DNA of 64,000 nt, taken from assembly GCF_003581645.1 (NCBI RefSeq), contig NZ_QXFK01000014.1, positions 1-64,000 of the forward strand, written 5' to 3'. The position numbers were made by a program, and so were the translations under genes. Positions 17,167-27,718 of the stretch are shown here, piece by piece (position 1 is the first letter of the stretch; each line of letters opens with the position of its first letter). Origin of the DNA: Pelagerythrobacter aerophilus (GTDB lineage: Bacteria > Pseudomonadota > Alphaproteobacteria > Sphingomonadales > Sphingomonadaceae). The notes under the pieces are model-generated. The model was given only the letters and a program-made list of their open reading frames with translations, made no database searches and was not told the DNA's origin.

Positions 17167-17643
17167 TTAGGCCGCCTTGTCTTCGGTCAGCTGCGGCGTG
17201 TCGTCATTGACATGCTCGCGGCTTTCGATGGCGATCTTGCGCGGCTTGAGCGATTCCGGGACGATCCGCTGGAGCGAGATCGTCAACATGCCGTGTTCAT
17301 AGTTCGCATCGCGCACTTCGACGTAATCGGCCAGCTGGAACCGGCGCTCGAACGCGCGGGCAGCGATACCGCGGTGAACGAATTCGACACCTTCTTCGTC
17401 CTTTTCGGTCTTCTGTCCGGAGATGACGAGCTGGTTCTGCTGTGCAGTGATGTCGATTTCGTCCGGACGGAAGCCGGCAACCGCCAGAGTGATCCGGTAG
17501 CTGTCCTCGCCGGTGCGGGCGATGTCGAAGGGTGGGTAGCTGTCCTGCGTCTCAGCGCGGAAGCTGTTCTCGAGCGCATCGAAGAGCCGATCGAAGCCTA
17601 CCGTCGAGCGGCGATAGGGGGTCAAATCAAATGCAGTTCTCAT
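17167..17643 (-). CDS. Hsp20 family protein (IbpA-type)
   Basis: 158 aa. MRTAFDLTPYRRSTVGFDRLFDALE and SYPPFDIARTGEDSYRITLAVAGF are the IbpA-type opening. The crystallin domain runs through VEVRDANYEHGMLTISLQRIVPESLKPRKI with a C-terminal I-x-I-like segment (RKIAI). Small heat-shock proteins of this type bind aggregating proteins. ATG 17643 is preceded by AAGGAGGA at ideal spacing, and upstream lies a good RpoH promoter (17747-17775). Confidence 0.93.
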   Translation of the reverse strand: MRTAFDLTPYRRSTVGFDRLFDALENSFRAETQDSYPPFDIARTGEDSYRITLAVAGFRPDEIDITAQQNQLVISGQKTEKDEEGVEFVHRGIAARAFERRFQLADYVEVRDANYEHGMLTISLQRIVPESLKPRKIAIESREHVNDDTPQLTEDKAA

Positions 17644-17746
17644 TTCCAAATCCTCCTTATTGAGCAATCTGGGCATGAGAGGCGCCGGGAACCAAGAGCC
17701 GACGCCCTCTGTCCAACCAGACCCGTTATGGCATCCGGCACTGACA

Positions 17747-17775
17747 AAATGAGGAAGCGCGCAATCGGTTTCAAG
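17747..17775 (-). promoter_or_regulatory. RpoH (sigma-32) heat-shock promoter of the hsp20 genes
   Basis: On the minus strand: CTTGAAA (17775-17769), 13 bases, then CCTCATTT (17754-17747). This matches the sigma-32 consensus CTTGAAA-N13/14-CCCCATNT with one mismatch in each half at most. It lies about 105 bases before the hsp20 start at 17643. Confidence 0.8.
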
Positions 17776-17821
17776 ACCCGTTAAAAATTTGTTGTCGTTT
17801 TTTCAGTGCTTTGAAAGGGAA

Positions 17822-17851
17822 GCCAGGCGCACCGATAGAGGTGCGCCTGGC
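17822..17851 (-). terminator. terminator hairpin of the groES-groEL-DUF465 transcript
   Basis: GCCAGGCGCACC, 6-base loop, GGTGCGCCTGGC: a perfect 12-bp stem located after the last gene of the minus-strand chaperonin unit and before the hsp20 promoter. On the minus strand it is followed by TTCCCTTTC. Confidence 0.75.
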
Positions 17852-17888
17852 CCTCTTCCAAGAGAGAATATGGTAGGATCCAGTCCGT

Positions 17889-18080
17889 TTACGCGGTCAG
17901 CCGATCGCTGCTCGCGTGATTGGAATCCCAGCTTTGCATCTGGTCCTTGAGCGCCAGTTTGAGCTTCTTCAGCCGGGCAATCAGAACTTCGTCAGGCCGG
18001 GGGCGTTTGCTTTCCAGCCGGATTTCGTCCTCCAGCCGCGCATGTTCGCGTGAAAGGTACTCCAGATACCTGTCGGTCAT
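17889..18080 (-). CDS. DUF465/YdcH-family small coiled-coil protein
   Basis: 63 aa: MTDRYLEYLSREHARLEDEI, then a basic helix with RLKKLKLALKDQMQ. The length, charge pattern and RLKKxKLxLKD motif are those of the DUF465 (YdcH) family, a widespread small alpha-helical protein of unknown function. ATG 18080 is used because GAGGAGG lies at proper distance; an ATG directly before it (18083) is equally in frame. It follows groEL by about 150 bases on the same strand. Confidence 0.85.
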   Translation of the reverse strand: MTDRYLEYLSREHARLEDEIRLESKRPRPDEVLIARLKKLKLALKDQMQSWDSNHASSDRLTA

Positions 18081-18230
18081 CATCTCCTCCTCTCTCATTA
18101 GACCGATTTTCTGATGTCGCCGTTTTCGGAGCCTGCCTTGTTCCGAACGGCGTGTGCAGGCACCTAAGCAGCACTGCCGTGCGCTGAAGGATGGGAGAGC
18201 GCAGCGTGATCCCGCGCTCTCCACAGCCTG

Positions 18231-20218
<1,988 letters not shown>

Positions 20219-20287
20219 GCATAACCTCCATTACAAAGCGAAATGACTGACAGCGCCTCCCCCGGATGATCGGCAGGAGGCAGTGCG

Positions 20288-20317
20288 CGATCTAGTTTTG
20301 CTGATAACGGCTTCAAG
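20288..20317 (-). promoter_or_regulatory. possible heat-shock promoter of groESL
   Basis: On the minus strand CTTGAAG (20317-20311) is a near-perfect sigma-32 -35 element. The -10 half (CTAGAT around 20295-20290) is poor. A CIRCE element was not found. The -35 box and its position about 95 bases before groES are the only support. Confidence 0.45.
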
Positions 20318-20481
20318 AGGTCCAAACCAAATTTTTTGGCACTCGCCGATTGCGACTGCCAATGGGCACTTTCCGTACGCCTTATCAGGGTCTTGACGGT
20401 CTGAAATGGCATCACAAAATATGGTGAGCGGAGCGATCCACAGTGAGTGATCAGCGGCAAGGCAGAAAGGAGGGTGTTCCT

Positions 20482-20715
20482 ATGTCGCAACCATTCGCGC
20501 GCTACCTGCATCCGTTCGATGTAGCGCATCATTCCTCGCTTGAACCCGAAGTGAAGCGAGCCATCCTGGCTTCCTGGGCGTCCGATCGGCATGCCGTCGA
20601 AAATCATCCTGCAATGCGCCAGCCTCCCGAACTCAAAGCTCCCGTTTCCGTTGACGATGTATTCGCGGCATTGCGCTCGCTCGACGGCCCAGACAGCCAG
20701 CCCACACTGCAATGA
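20482..20715 (+). CDS. small conserved hypothetical protein upstream of usg
   Basis: 77 aa: MSQPFARYLHPFDVAHHSSL, then an alkaline helix (EPEVKRAILASWASDRHAVENHPA) and VSVDDVFAALRSLD. I recognise the type as a short alphaproteobacterial conserved protein often near stress genes, without a known function. ATG 20482 has AAAGGAGGG eight bases upstream; the ATG at 20443 does not. Its stop overlaps the next start (ATGA 20712-20715), so it is coupled to the Usg-like gene. It is transcribed divergently from groES. Confidence 0.75.
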   Translation: MSQPFARYLHPFDVAHHSSLEPEVKRAILASWASDRHAVENHPAMRQPPELKAPVSVDDVFAALRSLDGPDSQPTLQ

Positions 20716-20981
20716 CCGACCGCGCTTTCCTGGTTCAGTTGGAAGGATACGGGCTGACCACGGCAGAAATCTGCTATTTCATGCCGGATCACCCCTCGCT
20801 CCTGCAGATTTATGCCTGGCAGGAATACGATGCAGCACCGGATTTTCCGGTGCTGTTCGATTTCCTCGCGCATTGGCGGCGCGAGATCGAGGCGGAGATA
20901 AGGTCAGTCCGAATCGCCCATGAGAAAATGATCCGGCCAGCGAGCTGGCGTTCCGCGGACGGCGTGATCTCGTGGGAGTAG
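20712..20981 (+). CDS. Usg-like family protein
   Basis: 89 aa. The central QLEGYGLTTAEICYFMPDHPSLLQIYAWQEYD is the hallmark of the Usg family, followed by FPVLFDFLAHWRREIEAEIRSVRIAHEKMI. Usg proteins are small conserved alphaproteobacterial proteins of undefined function. Its start overlaps the upstream stop by four bases. Confidence 0.9.
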   Translation: MTDRAFLVQLEGYGLTTAEICYFMPDHPSLLQIYAWQEYDAAPDFPVLFDFLAHWRREIEAEIRSVRIAHEKMIRPASWRSADGVISWE

Positions 20982-21116
20982 CAGAGACGGGTGATTGAGC
21001 TTGCAGGCCCGTATTCATGCTAATGGAAACGAACTGCTGACTAGTAAAATCTAGAAACCTTCGCCCACTTGAGAGGCAGCTTTCCCAGTTTCTCGCACTG
21101 AAAGCAGCTGATGGGG

Positions 21117-22472
21117 TGGACGCCCCCCGGCGGCATCGGTGTGCCAAAGTGGAGGTGTTGAACACCACTTGAAGGAGGCGTCCATGTCAGAAGTTACCAC
21201 AATCGGGTTGGATATCGCTAAGACTGTTTTCCATGCGCATGGCGCGGATGGGATGGGCCGGATGGTTTTCAGCCGCAGGCTCACGCGGGCCAAGCTGCTC
21301 GACTTCTTCGCGGCGCAGCCAGCGTGCACGATTGCGCTGGAAGCATGCGGCGGGGCTCATCACTGGGCTCGGCAACTGACCCATTTGGGTCATGACGTGC
21401 GGCTGATACCGCCGGCATATGTGAAGCCGTTCGTGAAACGGCAGAAGAACGATGCGGTCGATGCCGAGGCGATCTGCGAAGCCGCGCAACGGCCGGGGAT
21501 GCGCTTCGTGGCGATCAAGACCGAGGAGCAGCAGGCCGCCGGCATGGTGTTCCGCACCCGCGATCTACTGGTTCGCCAGCGCACGCAGCTCATCAATGCG
21601 CTGCGCGGTCATCTGACGGAATATGGCTGGGCCGCGCCCCGCGGCCGGGCGCAGGTGCTGATGCTGGCCGATCTGCTCGACGAGGAGGAAATGGCATCGT
21701 CCCTGCCCGAAGCAGCGCGCGCCATGTTCAAGGTGATGGTCGATCATCTCTACCGGCTCGATGCGCAGATCGCCGATCTCGACCGCGAGATCGAGCGCCG
21801 GGCGAAGGCAGACGAGGCGGCCCGCAGGCTGATGACTATCCCCGGCATCGGCCCGATCGCGGCGACGGCGATCCTCGCGTTGGCACCGCCGATCGAGACC
21901 TTCGCCAAGGGCCGCGACTTCGCCGCATGGCTTGGTCTGACACCGCGGCAGCACTCGACGGGCGGCAAGCAGCGGCTCGGATCGATCTCGAAGATGGGTG
22001 AACGAACCATAAGGCGGCTGCTGATCATCGGCGGAAGTTCGGTCGTTCGGCAGGCATCGCGCAGGGGTGCGCCGGCAGGTTCGTGGCTCGAAGGCATGTT
22101 AGCGAGAAAACCGCGGATGCTGGTCTCGGTGGCGCTCGCCAACAAGATGGCGCGCACGGTCTGGGCGCTGCTCACCAAGAAGGAAGATTACAGGGCTCCG
22201 GCACCGGTCGCGGCGTAAAGCCGGGACTGGCGTCAGAGGTCGCCGGGAGGCGTAGGCGGTCGAAGGAGAGTATGGCAAAAACGGTCGGCGAGACCGGGTC
22301 GGAAAACCAGGGTATGGCAGAGCGCCTTACGAGCGCGCAAAGCTGATATGGATCCGATCCGCGAACTCCCATACGGGCCCGCAGCAAGGCGCTGCACCAA
22401 GAGGCCGGACAGATGGCAGCACCCGACTACGCCAATACTCGATTTAACCCCTTGCTTCTTTGGGGGCGTCCA
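21117..22472 (+). mobile_element. IS110-family (IS1111-type) insertion sequence
   Basis: A 344-aa DEDD transposase is bounded by subterminal inverted repeats: TGGACGCCCCCC at 21117-21128 and, on the minus strand, TGGACGCCCCCA ending at 22461-22472. Subterminal repeats without target duplication are typical of the IS1111 branch. The real tips lie a few bases outside these repeats and cannot be fixed from one copy. It forms the left edge of the defence island. Confidence 0.8.
21184..22218 (+). CDS. IS110/IS1111-type DEDD transposase
   Basis: 344 aa. The N-terminal DEDD domain shows Asp in TIGLDIAKTVFHAH, Glu in IALEACGGAHHWAR and Asp-Asp in KQKNDAVDAEAICEA-like context (RQKNDAVDAEA). The C-terminal transposase-20 domain has LMTIPGIGPIAATAILAL and FAAWLGLTPRQHSTGGKQRLGSISKMG.ERTIRRLL. 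ATG 21184 follows GAAGGAGGCGTCC. The gene is intact. Confidence 0.95.
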   Translation: MSEVTTIGLDIAKTVFHAHGADGMGRMVFSRRLTRAKLLDFFAAQPACTIALEACGGAHHWARQLTHLGHDVRLIPPAYVKPFVKRQKNDAVDAEAICEAAQRPGMRFVAIKTEEQQAAGMVFRTRDLLVRQRTQLINALRGHLTEYGWAAPRGRAQVLMLADLLDEEEMASSLPEAARAMFKVMVDHLYRLDAQIADLDREIERRAKADEAARRLMTIPGIGPIAATAILALAPPIETFAKGRDFAAWLGLTPRQHSTGGKQRLGSISKMGERTIRRLLIIGGSSVVRQASRRGAPAGSWLEGMLARKPRMLVSVALANKMARTVWALLTKKEDYRAPAPVAA

Positions 22473-22598
22473 CAGATGCCATACATTCAGGTGCTCGCCG
22501 ATGACGGCAACGGGGCCGAGAGGAGGCAGTCCGGTTTCGGATTCAGATAGGCGAAAGTTGCAGTGCGCCGCTGACTCTTACGGACGAGCTCAGCCACC

Positions 22599-23441
22599 TT
22601 AATGACCCAGGATCGTCTCCATCCGACCGTGCAGCGCTTGTGTAAGCGCTGCACGCCCTTCGCCGTTGTTGTGGTACTGTACGTAGCGCAGATGGCGCAG
22701 ATCAAACGGTATGTCCGCTGCATTCTGAGTTATGAGAATGACTTCGCGCCCTAGCGTGTGGGCAATACCCGCCTCGTAGAAGACATTCGGGTTGCGCCCC
22801 GAGCAGTCGCAGACCACCACGCGGGAACGGTCGATGAGCGACACCACGTCTTGGATCACCGCTGGGTTCTCCCAAATGTCGTCGGCACGCCGACAGCGAA
22901 GACCAGCATTCGCAGCAGCCTCTTGGATTGCCGCGTAAACGTCGTTGAACCCAGCATCGAACGGCATCATCGCCGAAGCCAGTTCAGGTTCAATGTTCTC
23001 GTGCTCGGCAATTTCGAAAACAGTGGGTCGTTGCCGCCGCGGCCGCACGCTGCGTAGCAGGAATCGGTATAGGTCTACCTCCTTGATCGCCCAGTGGTTG
23101 CGAGAAAACTCGAAATCGTGTGGCATGTCGAGCGCATTGCGGTTGGCATAAATCACGCTATTGAGCAGCGGTGGGACCTCAGGATCCAACGCATATTCGA
23201 AGACAACTTCTCGATTGACGATCCGTGCGCGGGTGAGCGTGCCAACACGGCAGACCTGATCGTCAATGCCTTCATTCATGAAGAGGCATGGGAGGCGCAT
23301 CAGCCTTTCGAGCTGCGGCTCCCCGTCAACACGGAAGTGCTCGATCAGCGGGCCTTCGGTGTACTCGAACATGCGACCAACTGGAAGCGTGCCCGTGTTG
23401 TCGTGCCCCCACTCAAACCAACGCATAATAAGATTGAACAT
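22599..23441 (-). CDS. TIR-like / nucleoside-deoxyribosyltransferase-like domain protein, candidate defence effector
   Basis: 280 aa. The N-terminal ~150 residues form an unrecognised domain (DNTGTLPVGRMFEYTEGPLIEHF..). The C-terminal ~125 residues match the TIR/NDT-like fold: SAMMPFDAGFNDVYAAIQEAAANAGLRCRRADDIW, then VVSLIDRSRVVVCDCSGRNPNVFYEAGIAHTLGREVILITQ and DIPFDLRHLRYVQY. The Glu in NVFYEAG is the position of the catalytic Glu in NAD- and nucleotide-cleaving relatives. Such domains occur as effectors in many antiphage systems. ATG 23441 follows GGGAGGAATC. It sits between two IS elements and next to an ABC-3C operon, which supports a defence role by association. Confidence 0.7.
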   Translation of the reverse strand: MFNLIMRWFEWGHDNTGTLPVGRMFEYTEGPLIEHFRVDGEPQLERLMRLPCLFMNEGIDDQVCRVGTLTRARIVNREVVFEYALDPEVPPLLNSVIYANRNALDMPHDFEFSRNHWAIKEVDLYRFLLRSVRPRRQRPTVFEIAEHENIEPELASAMMPFDAGFNDVYAAIQEAAANAGLRCRRADDIWENPAVIQDVVSLIDRSRVVVCDCSGRNPNVFYEAGIAHTLGREVILITQNAADIPFDLRHLRYVQYHNNGEGRAALTQALHGRMETILGH

Positions 23442-23482
23442 GATTCCTCCCGATCCTCACAACTTGGCGCAGGGGAGGACTA

Positions 23483-24533
23483 GAGCGATTTCCGTTCATT
23501 CTGGTTCGTAGCCGCAGGAACTGAAGTAGTTGGCGCATTCGCCGGGCTGGAAGATGTCGACGAGTCTGCCGATCAGGTCCCACAGTCCACTGACGGTTCT
23601 TTCGCCGGCTTTGCGCAGCATGGCCTTGAGCCGTGAGAACGCCTTCTCGATCGGGTTGAAGTCCGGGCTGTAAGGAGGGAGGAAGCGCAGGGTTGCTCCC
23701 GCCTCCTCGATCCTCTCGCGCACCGAGGCGCGCTTATGGCTCGACAGGTTGTCCATGATGACGATGTCGCCGGGGCGCAGTTCGGGCACGAGCACCTGGG
23801 TGACATAGGCCTCGAACCAGTCGCCGTTGATCGGGCCGTCCAGCACCATCGGTGCGACCATGCCGGTCATACGCAGGCCCGCGACCAGCGTGGTCGTCTT
23901 GCGGTGCCCGTGCGGGAAGCCCATCCGCAACCGCTCGCCTTTCGGGCAGCGGCCATGGCTGCGGGTCATGTTGGTGGCGGTCCACGTCTCGTCGATGAAG
24001 ACCAGGCGTTCCGGCTCCAGATCGATCTGCCCGTCGAACCAGCGCCGACGCTGTCTCAGGACGTCGGGACGGTCTTGCTCGATCGCGTGCCCGGTCTTTT
24101 TTGCGCGTGATCCCGTGCCGGGCGAAGAAGCGATGAACCGTGCCGATCCCGACAGAGGTGCCACGCTCGATCAGCCGCGCCTGGACCTCGACCAGGGTCA
24201 TGTCGCCCTGCTCGGCTATCAGTTCACGGATGAAGCCGGCATGCGCCTCGATCTTGCCCGAATGCCGGTCGCCCCCGCGCGGCTTCGCAACAGCCCGACC
24301 ATGCTCAAGAGCACGTTGTCGCCAGCGGATCGCGCTTGAAGCGCTGACCCCGAAATGCGCCGCAGCCGCGCGGCAACTCATGCCACCGTCAATAGCGGCA
24401 ACAACCCGGTCCCGAAGATCCTGTGAAAGCGTTCGTGCCATCCATGCTGGCCTCCTGCCACCAGCAGGAAGTGTGAATCACAACGCAGCCACAATGGGAA
24501 TCCCTAACGAGTCAGTTCGTGTGGAAACCGCTC
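23483..24533 (-). mobile_element. IS630-family insertion sequence
   Basis: Ends: GAGCGATTTCC at 23483 and, on the minus strand, GAGCGGTTTCC from 24533, an inverted repeat with one mismatch. It is flanked on both sides by TA (23481-23482 and 24534-24535), the required IS630/mariner target dinucleotide. About 1.05 kb, with two overlapping frames joined by a slippery site. Confidence 0.88.
23496..24441 (-). CDS. IS630 transposase made by -1 frameshifting
   Basis: The first frame starts at ATG 24441 (MARTLSQDLRDRVVAAIDGG) and provides the helix-turn-helix part (SCRAAAAHFGVSASSAIRWRQR). The second frame continues to 23496 with the DDE part: VFIDETWTATNMTRSHG, IVIMDNLSSHK and LPPYSPDFNPIEKAFSRLKAMLRKAGERT. 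The frames meet at A-AAA-AAG on the minus strand (24102-24096), a canonical -1 slippery heptamer. The product would be about 315 aa. This is the normal expression mode of many IS630 elements, so I read it as functional rather than broken. Confidence 0.85.
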
Positions 24534-24725
24534 TAATGTCACTTCCACAATTGCAGCGACTTAGGCCACCGCCCCGATGGAATGATGACTGCTCTTAGAG
24601 GCTTTCAAGGCGATTTCGAATGACCGTGTCGGGGCGTTTTGTAACCGTTCCGAAACTGGGCCGAATCCGGACCGGCTCCTTTAGGCGACAAATCCGGCTA
24701 GAAACTATTCGCTCACATAGGAGTG
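24534..24725. other. short intergenic stretch between IS630 and the ABC-3C operon
   Basis: 192 bases in which I see no gene and no obvious terminator for the leftward ABC-3C operon. It begins with the right-hand TA of the IS630 insertion. Confidence 0.4.
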
Positions 24726-26519
24726 CTACCAAGCCTTCATCTTGAACAATCGGCCGTGGTCGCCCTCGTCATGTAGCAAGACAACGACTTCAGTCGCATC
24801 AAACACCGCTTCTTCGTAACCGTCCGAGGGCAGGTCGGAGTCGATCAGTGTGATGATCGACTGAATACCGAGGGTAGTATAACTCCGGATCACGGCGAGG
24901 AGGTTTTCCTTCTTTCGGTCGTCAAGCGACTCGAACACACCGTCATGAAAGGCGAAGCGCGGAAAAGCATCGTCGAGATGGGCGCGCAAAAGAGCAAGAT
25001 CGAACGCAATGCAGAGCAATTTCTTGTAGCTGAACCCCCGGTCGGCACTGGTGGCGTTGCCCGCGTCATCGAGAAGCTCTGCGCGGAAGTCGAGATGTCC
25101 GTACTGGTTAACCGTCACGCTGAGCAGTGCCTTCTGGTCGATCACATCTTCGACAATCTCGTTGAAGAACAGGCGAATACGGGAGAACAGGCTTCCGCCA
25201 TCGACATTCTTTGCCTCGACGTCGGCCTCTATCGCTGCTTGCAGGTGCGTTTTCTCCTCAGCCAGCGTGCGGATGTCTGTGCGGAGCTGTTGGAGCCGGT
25301 GCACGAACTCACGCTGCCTCTCAAGACCCTCTATATCGGCGCGCAGTTTCACGAGCTCGCTGGAAAAGTGCTTATACTTCGCAAAAGTGTCGGTGCTGCT
25401 CAAGTAAGCGAGCATCTCCGAACGACGCTTGCCGAGCGCGTTCAGCTCGTTATTGATTGATTTTAGTTCGGACTCAATTTCCGCCCGCTCCTCGATCAAG
25501 TAATCGCGCCTCTCGTCCGTGATGGCCTTGTTGAAGGAGATAAGCTGCTGGAAATCACGTTTGATCTGTCCTGTGAAGAGGACTCCAGCCTCGCGAAAGA
25601 GCTCGCTTGCATCCTCAGGGTTGAAGAGGATCTGATCCTCTTCGATTGAGGTGATGATCTTCTTTTTGTTCTGGGTCAGCGAATAGCGTCGCTGGTTGAG
25701 AGCAGCGATGCGTTCGTCCACCTGATCGACAAGCTGCTTGGTGTCCGCTTTGTCCTGGCTCCGAAAATCAAACGAGTCGAGAAGCTCCTGCTTTTTGGCG
25801 ACCTCTTGCCGCTTGAGCAGCAGGAGCCCGTCGATCTTGCCGGCGTCCTCGATCTCGCCGCCGAGCTCCTGGCGGATTGTCGCTGCCTTCTGCTCATTCT
25901 CCTTGAGCGTGGCTTCTTTCTCATAATGCTTAGTGATCAGTTCGGCATCGAACCCAAGGATATGAGCAAGGAACGGCTTCCAGTCGGCGTGCGAGTTGGC
26001 GAACTTACTTAGCTGGAAAACATCACGGAAATCCTCCTGCGAACGCAGGAAATAGCCAAGTCCCTTGCGAAAATGCCAAGGCTTTAGTGCGCGCCAGTCC
26101 AGCAGGCTATCGAGTAGTGCCTTCGCTCGATCAAACGGAACATCGACGTGATCCCATTCGAGATCGGACAGGGTCGAGAAATCCTGATGGCGCGAGACAT
26201 GCTTCTTGAATGAGACCTTTGACGCTTCAGCCACGCTGCGGCGGACGGTAACGTAGCTGCCATCGAGAAGCTCGATTTCGAGGAAGAACACGAACTCCTC
26301 GAAGCGATCGAGGTGTTTGAACAGGAAGAACTTGGCGTTCCGGCCAGCGAGGAAGCCGAAATCGAGCAGGCGGCCAAGCGTCGTCTTGCCCAGATTGTGG
26401 GTGTCCCGATCTCGATTCTCGGGCAGTCGGATTTCCGCGAGCACCACGTTGAGTTCGGGCTCGAACTCCACCGGGGCGAACACAGAAGGCCGGTTGGAAT
26501 AAAGCTTAGACGGCTTCAT
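24726..26519 (-). CDS. ABC-3C system ATPase (SMC-like, DUF2326)
   Basis: 597 aa. The N-terminus carries a degenerate Walker A (RDTHNLGKTTLGRLLDF) as known for this clade. A long coiled coil spans ~200-450 (EQKAATIRQELGG, EERAEIESELKSINNELNALGKRRSEM). The C-terminal DUF2326 half has the signature-like RGFSYKKLLCIAFDLALLRAHLDD and the Walker B-like FPRFAFHDGVFESLDDRKKENLLAVI. ABC-three-component systems pair such an ATPase with a small middle component and an effector and are proposed conflict/antiphage systems. ATG 26519 overlaps the end of the middle-component gene by 14 bases; an upstream in-frame ATG at 26543 is also possible. Confidence 0.88.
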   Translation of the reverse strand: MKPSKLYSNRPSVFAPVEFEPELNVVLAEIRLPENRDRDTHNLGKTTLGRLLDFGFLAGRNAKFFLFKHLDRFEEFVFFLEIELLDGSYVTVRRSVAEASKVSFKKHVSRHQDFSTLSDLEWDHVDVPFDRAKALLDSLLDWRALKPWHFRKGLGYFLRSQEDFRDVFQLSKFANSHADWKPFLAHILGFDAELITKHYEKEATLKENEQKAATIRQELGGEIEDAGKIDGLLLLKRQEVAKKQELLDSFDFRSQDKADTKQLVDQVDERIAALNQRRYSLTQNKKKIITSIEEDQILFNPEDASELFREAGVLFTGQIKRDFQQLISFNKAITDERRDYLIEERAEIESELKSINNELNALGKRRSEMLAYLSSTDTFAKYKHFSSELVKLRADIEGLERQREFVHRLQQLRTDIRTLAEEKTHLQAAIEADVEAKNVDGGSLFSRIRLFFNEIVEDVIDQKALLSVTVNQYGHLDFRAELLDDAGNATSADRGFSYKKLLCIAFDLALLRAHLDDAFPRFAFHDGVFESLDDRKKENLLAVIRSYTTLGIQSIITLIDSDLPSDGYEEAVFDATEVVVLLHDEGDHGRLFKMKAW

Positions 26520-26769
26520 TCTGCCCCACATATTCAATCGCATCGGTCTTGGGATGGTATTCTATTAACCCGAGCAAGTAGAGGAAGTTAAGCGACGGCA
26601 GGAAAAGGACATCGCCGCCGACAACGGCCTTGCGGGCGAAGCCGAGGAGCGCATCATAGTCGCACAGCCGCTGGGCGCGTAGGCGCGTGAGCAGCAAGAA
26701 GGCGACGTTGACGACGGTGCGGTCGGGATGCGCGTGTTTGCTAGGCTTCAGCAACTGCGGCCTCCCCAA
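26506..26769 (-). CDS. ABC-3C middle component (MC6-like)
   Basis: 87 aa. The segment KHAHPDRTVVNVAFLLLTRLRAQRL, then VGGDVLFLPSLNFLYLLGLIEYHPKTDAIEYVGQNEA is the pattern of ABC-three-component middle component 6, a small winged-helix-like adaptor between ATPase and effector. The start is TTG at 26769, the first possible codon before the conserved region. It overlaps the effector gene by 29 bases, and its end overlaps the ATPase gene, so all three are translated as one coupled block. Confidence 0.85.
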   Translation of the reverse strand: MGRPQLLKPSKHAHPDRTVVNVAFLLLTRLRAQRLCDYDALLGFARKAVVGGDVLFLPSLNFLYLLGLIEYHPKTDAIEYVGQNEAV

Positions 26770-27703
26770 TGTCGCAATTCCAGTACATGTAGAACAGCAC
26801 GGCCCTTGTCAGGCGCTTGTGTTGCTTCTGGCGCAGGATTGGATCGCGGTGAAATAGGAGATCGAGAAGATACTCCATTACTGTATCGAAATTCTGGAAC
26901 TCCTTCCGCTTGGAGATGATCTTCATCTGGAACTCCTCGGCAGTCGCCTCGTAGGATTTTAGGATTTCCAGATTCTCCGGTGCAGCTAGGAAGGTGCGTA
27001 TCTGTGCTGTGTCCTTCAGATAGCGCTTGCGAAGAGCTGCCGCATAATCCGCGCTCATGTTGTTGAGGGCGTTCTTCGTATCGTATGAAGTCCGCTCCGC
27101 CGGCGGTGCATCGAGAACGGCTGACAGATCGGCCTCGTTGCTAGCGATCGCCTGCACAACAACAGCCAGCTCATCTGGCGACACGATGAGCGGGGAATCC
27201 AGCGGGTCGAGTTCGGCGAGGCCCGGCACCTCGGGGAACTGCTTCATAAAGAGCTCGAGCGCCTCCAGCCCACAGAGATAGATCGAGCCTTCCGGCAGAC
27301 CACATTTCTTCGCGATGTGCTGGGTAATGTTCTGGTCAGCATTACCGGCGAGCCGTCGGTTTGCAAAAAGCATGTAGTGGTCGAGTTGCTTCTCCGTCCG
27401 CAGCTTTGCGATCCGCGGCACCTCCTTCCCGATGACCGTGTCTTTGGACTTAGGGCTGTAGAAATCCGCCTCGCCGAAATGCCGATTGTATCCGTTTGTG
27501 TGCTTGGCTTGGACGATGACTGTTCCTGTCCAAGGCGCGGCCGTGCTCGGATGAAGCTCGGCAGTGCCAACGAACTTCGCGTCACGGCCACCGTCGGGTC
27601 CTTTAGCGAAACCCTTCACCGACATGCCGAGCAACCGCTGGCACAACAGCACGATCAGCTTCTCGAACTGGTCTTCGCTGAGGTCTTCGTACGCAAATTT
27701 CAA
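26741..27703 (-). CDS. ABC-3C effector with Mrr-type restriction endonuclease domain
   Basis: 320 aa. N-terminal nuclease domain: MKFAYEDLSEDQFEKLIVLL, KGPDGGRDAKFVG (acidic catalytic Asp) and GTVIVQAKHTNG (the QxK of PD-(D/E)xK/Mrr-like enzymes). The C-terminal ~140 residues form the helical domain that couples effectors to ABC-3C partners (PPAERTSYDTKNALNNMSADYA, then KRKEFQNFDTVMEYLLDLLFHRDPIL and RLTRAVLFYMYWNCDIGE). The predicted role is DNA cleavage once the ATPase senses invading DNA (family knowledge plus inference). It is the effector gene of an intact three-gene operon. Confidence 0.87.
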   Translation of the reverse strand: MKFAYEDLSEDQFEKLIVLLCQRLLGMSVKGFAKGPDGGRDAKFVGTAELHPSTAAPWTGTVIVQAKHTNGYNRHFGEADFYSPKSKDTVIGKEVPRIAKLRTEKQLDHYMLFANRRLAGNADQNITQHIAKKCGLPEGSIYLCGLEALELFMKQFPEVPGLAELDPLDSPLIVSPDELAVVVQAIASNEADLSAVLDAPPAERTSYDTKNALNNMSADYAAALRKRYLKDTAQIRTFLAAPENLEILKSYEATAEEFQMKIISKRKEFQNFDTVMEYLLDLLFHRDPILRQKQHKRLTRAVLFYMYWNCDIGEAAVAEA

Positions 27704-27718
27704 TATTATTCTCGGTGG

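Noticed and set aside
24096..24102. IS630 transposase as a broken gene
   Set aside because: The frames meet at A-AAA-AAG, a standard -1 slippery site of this family, and both halves are otherwise intact.
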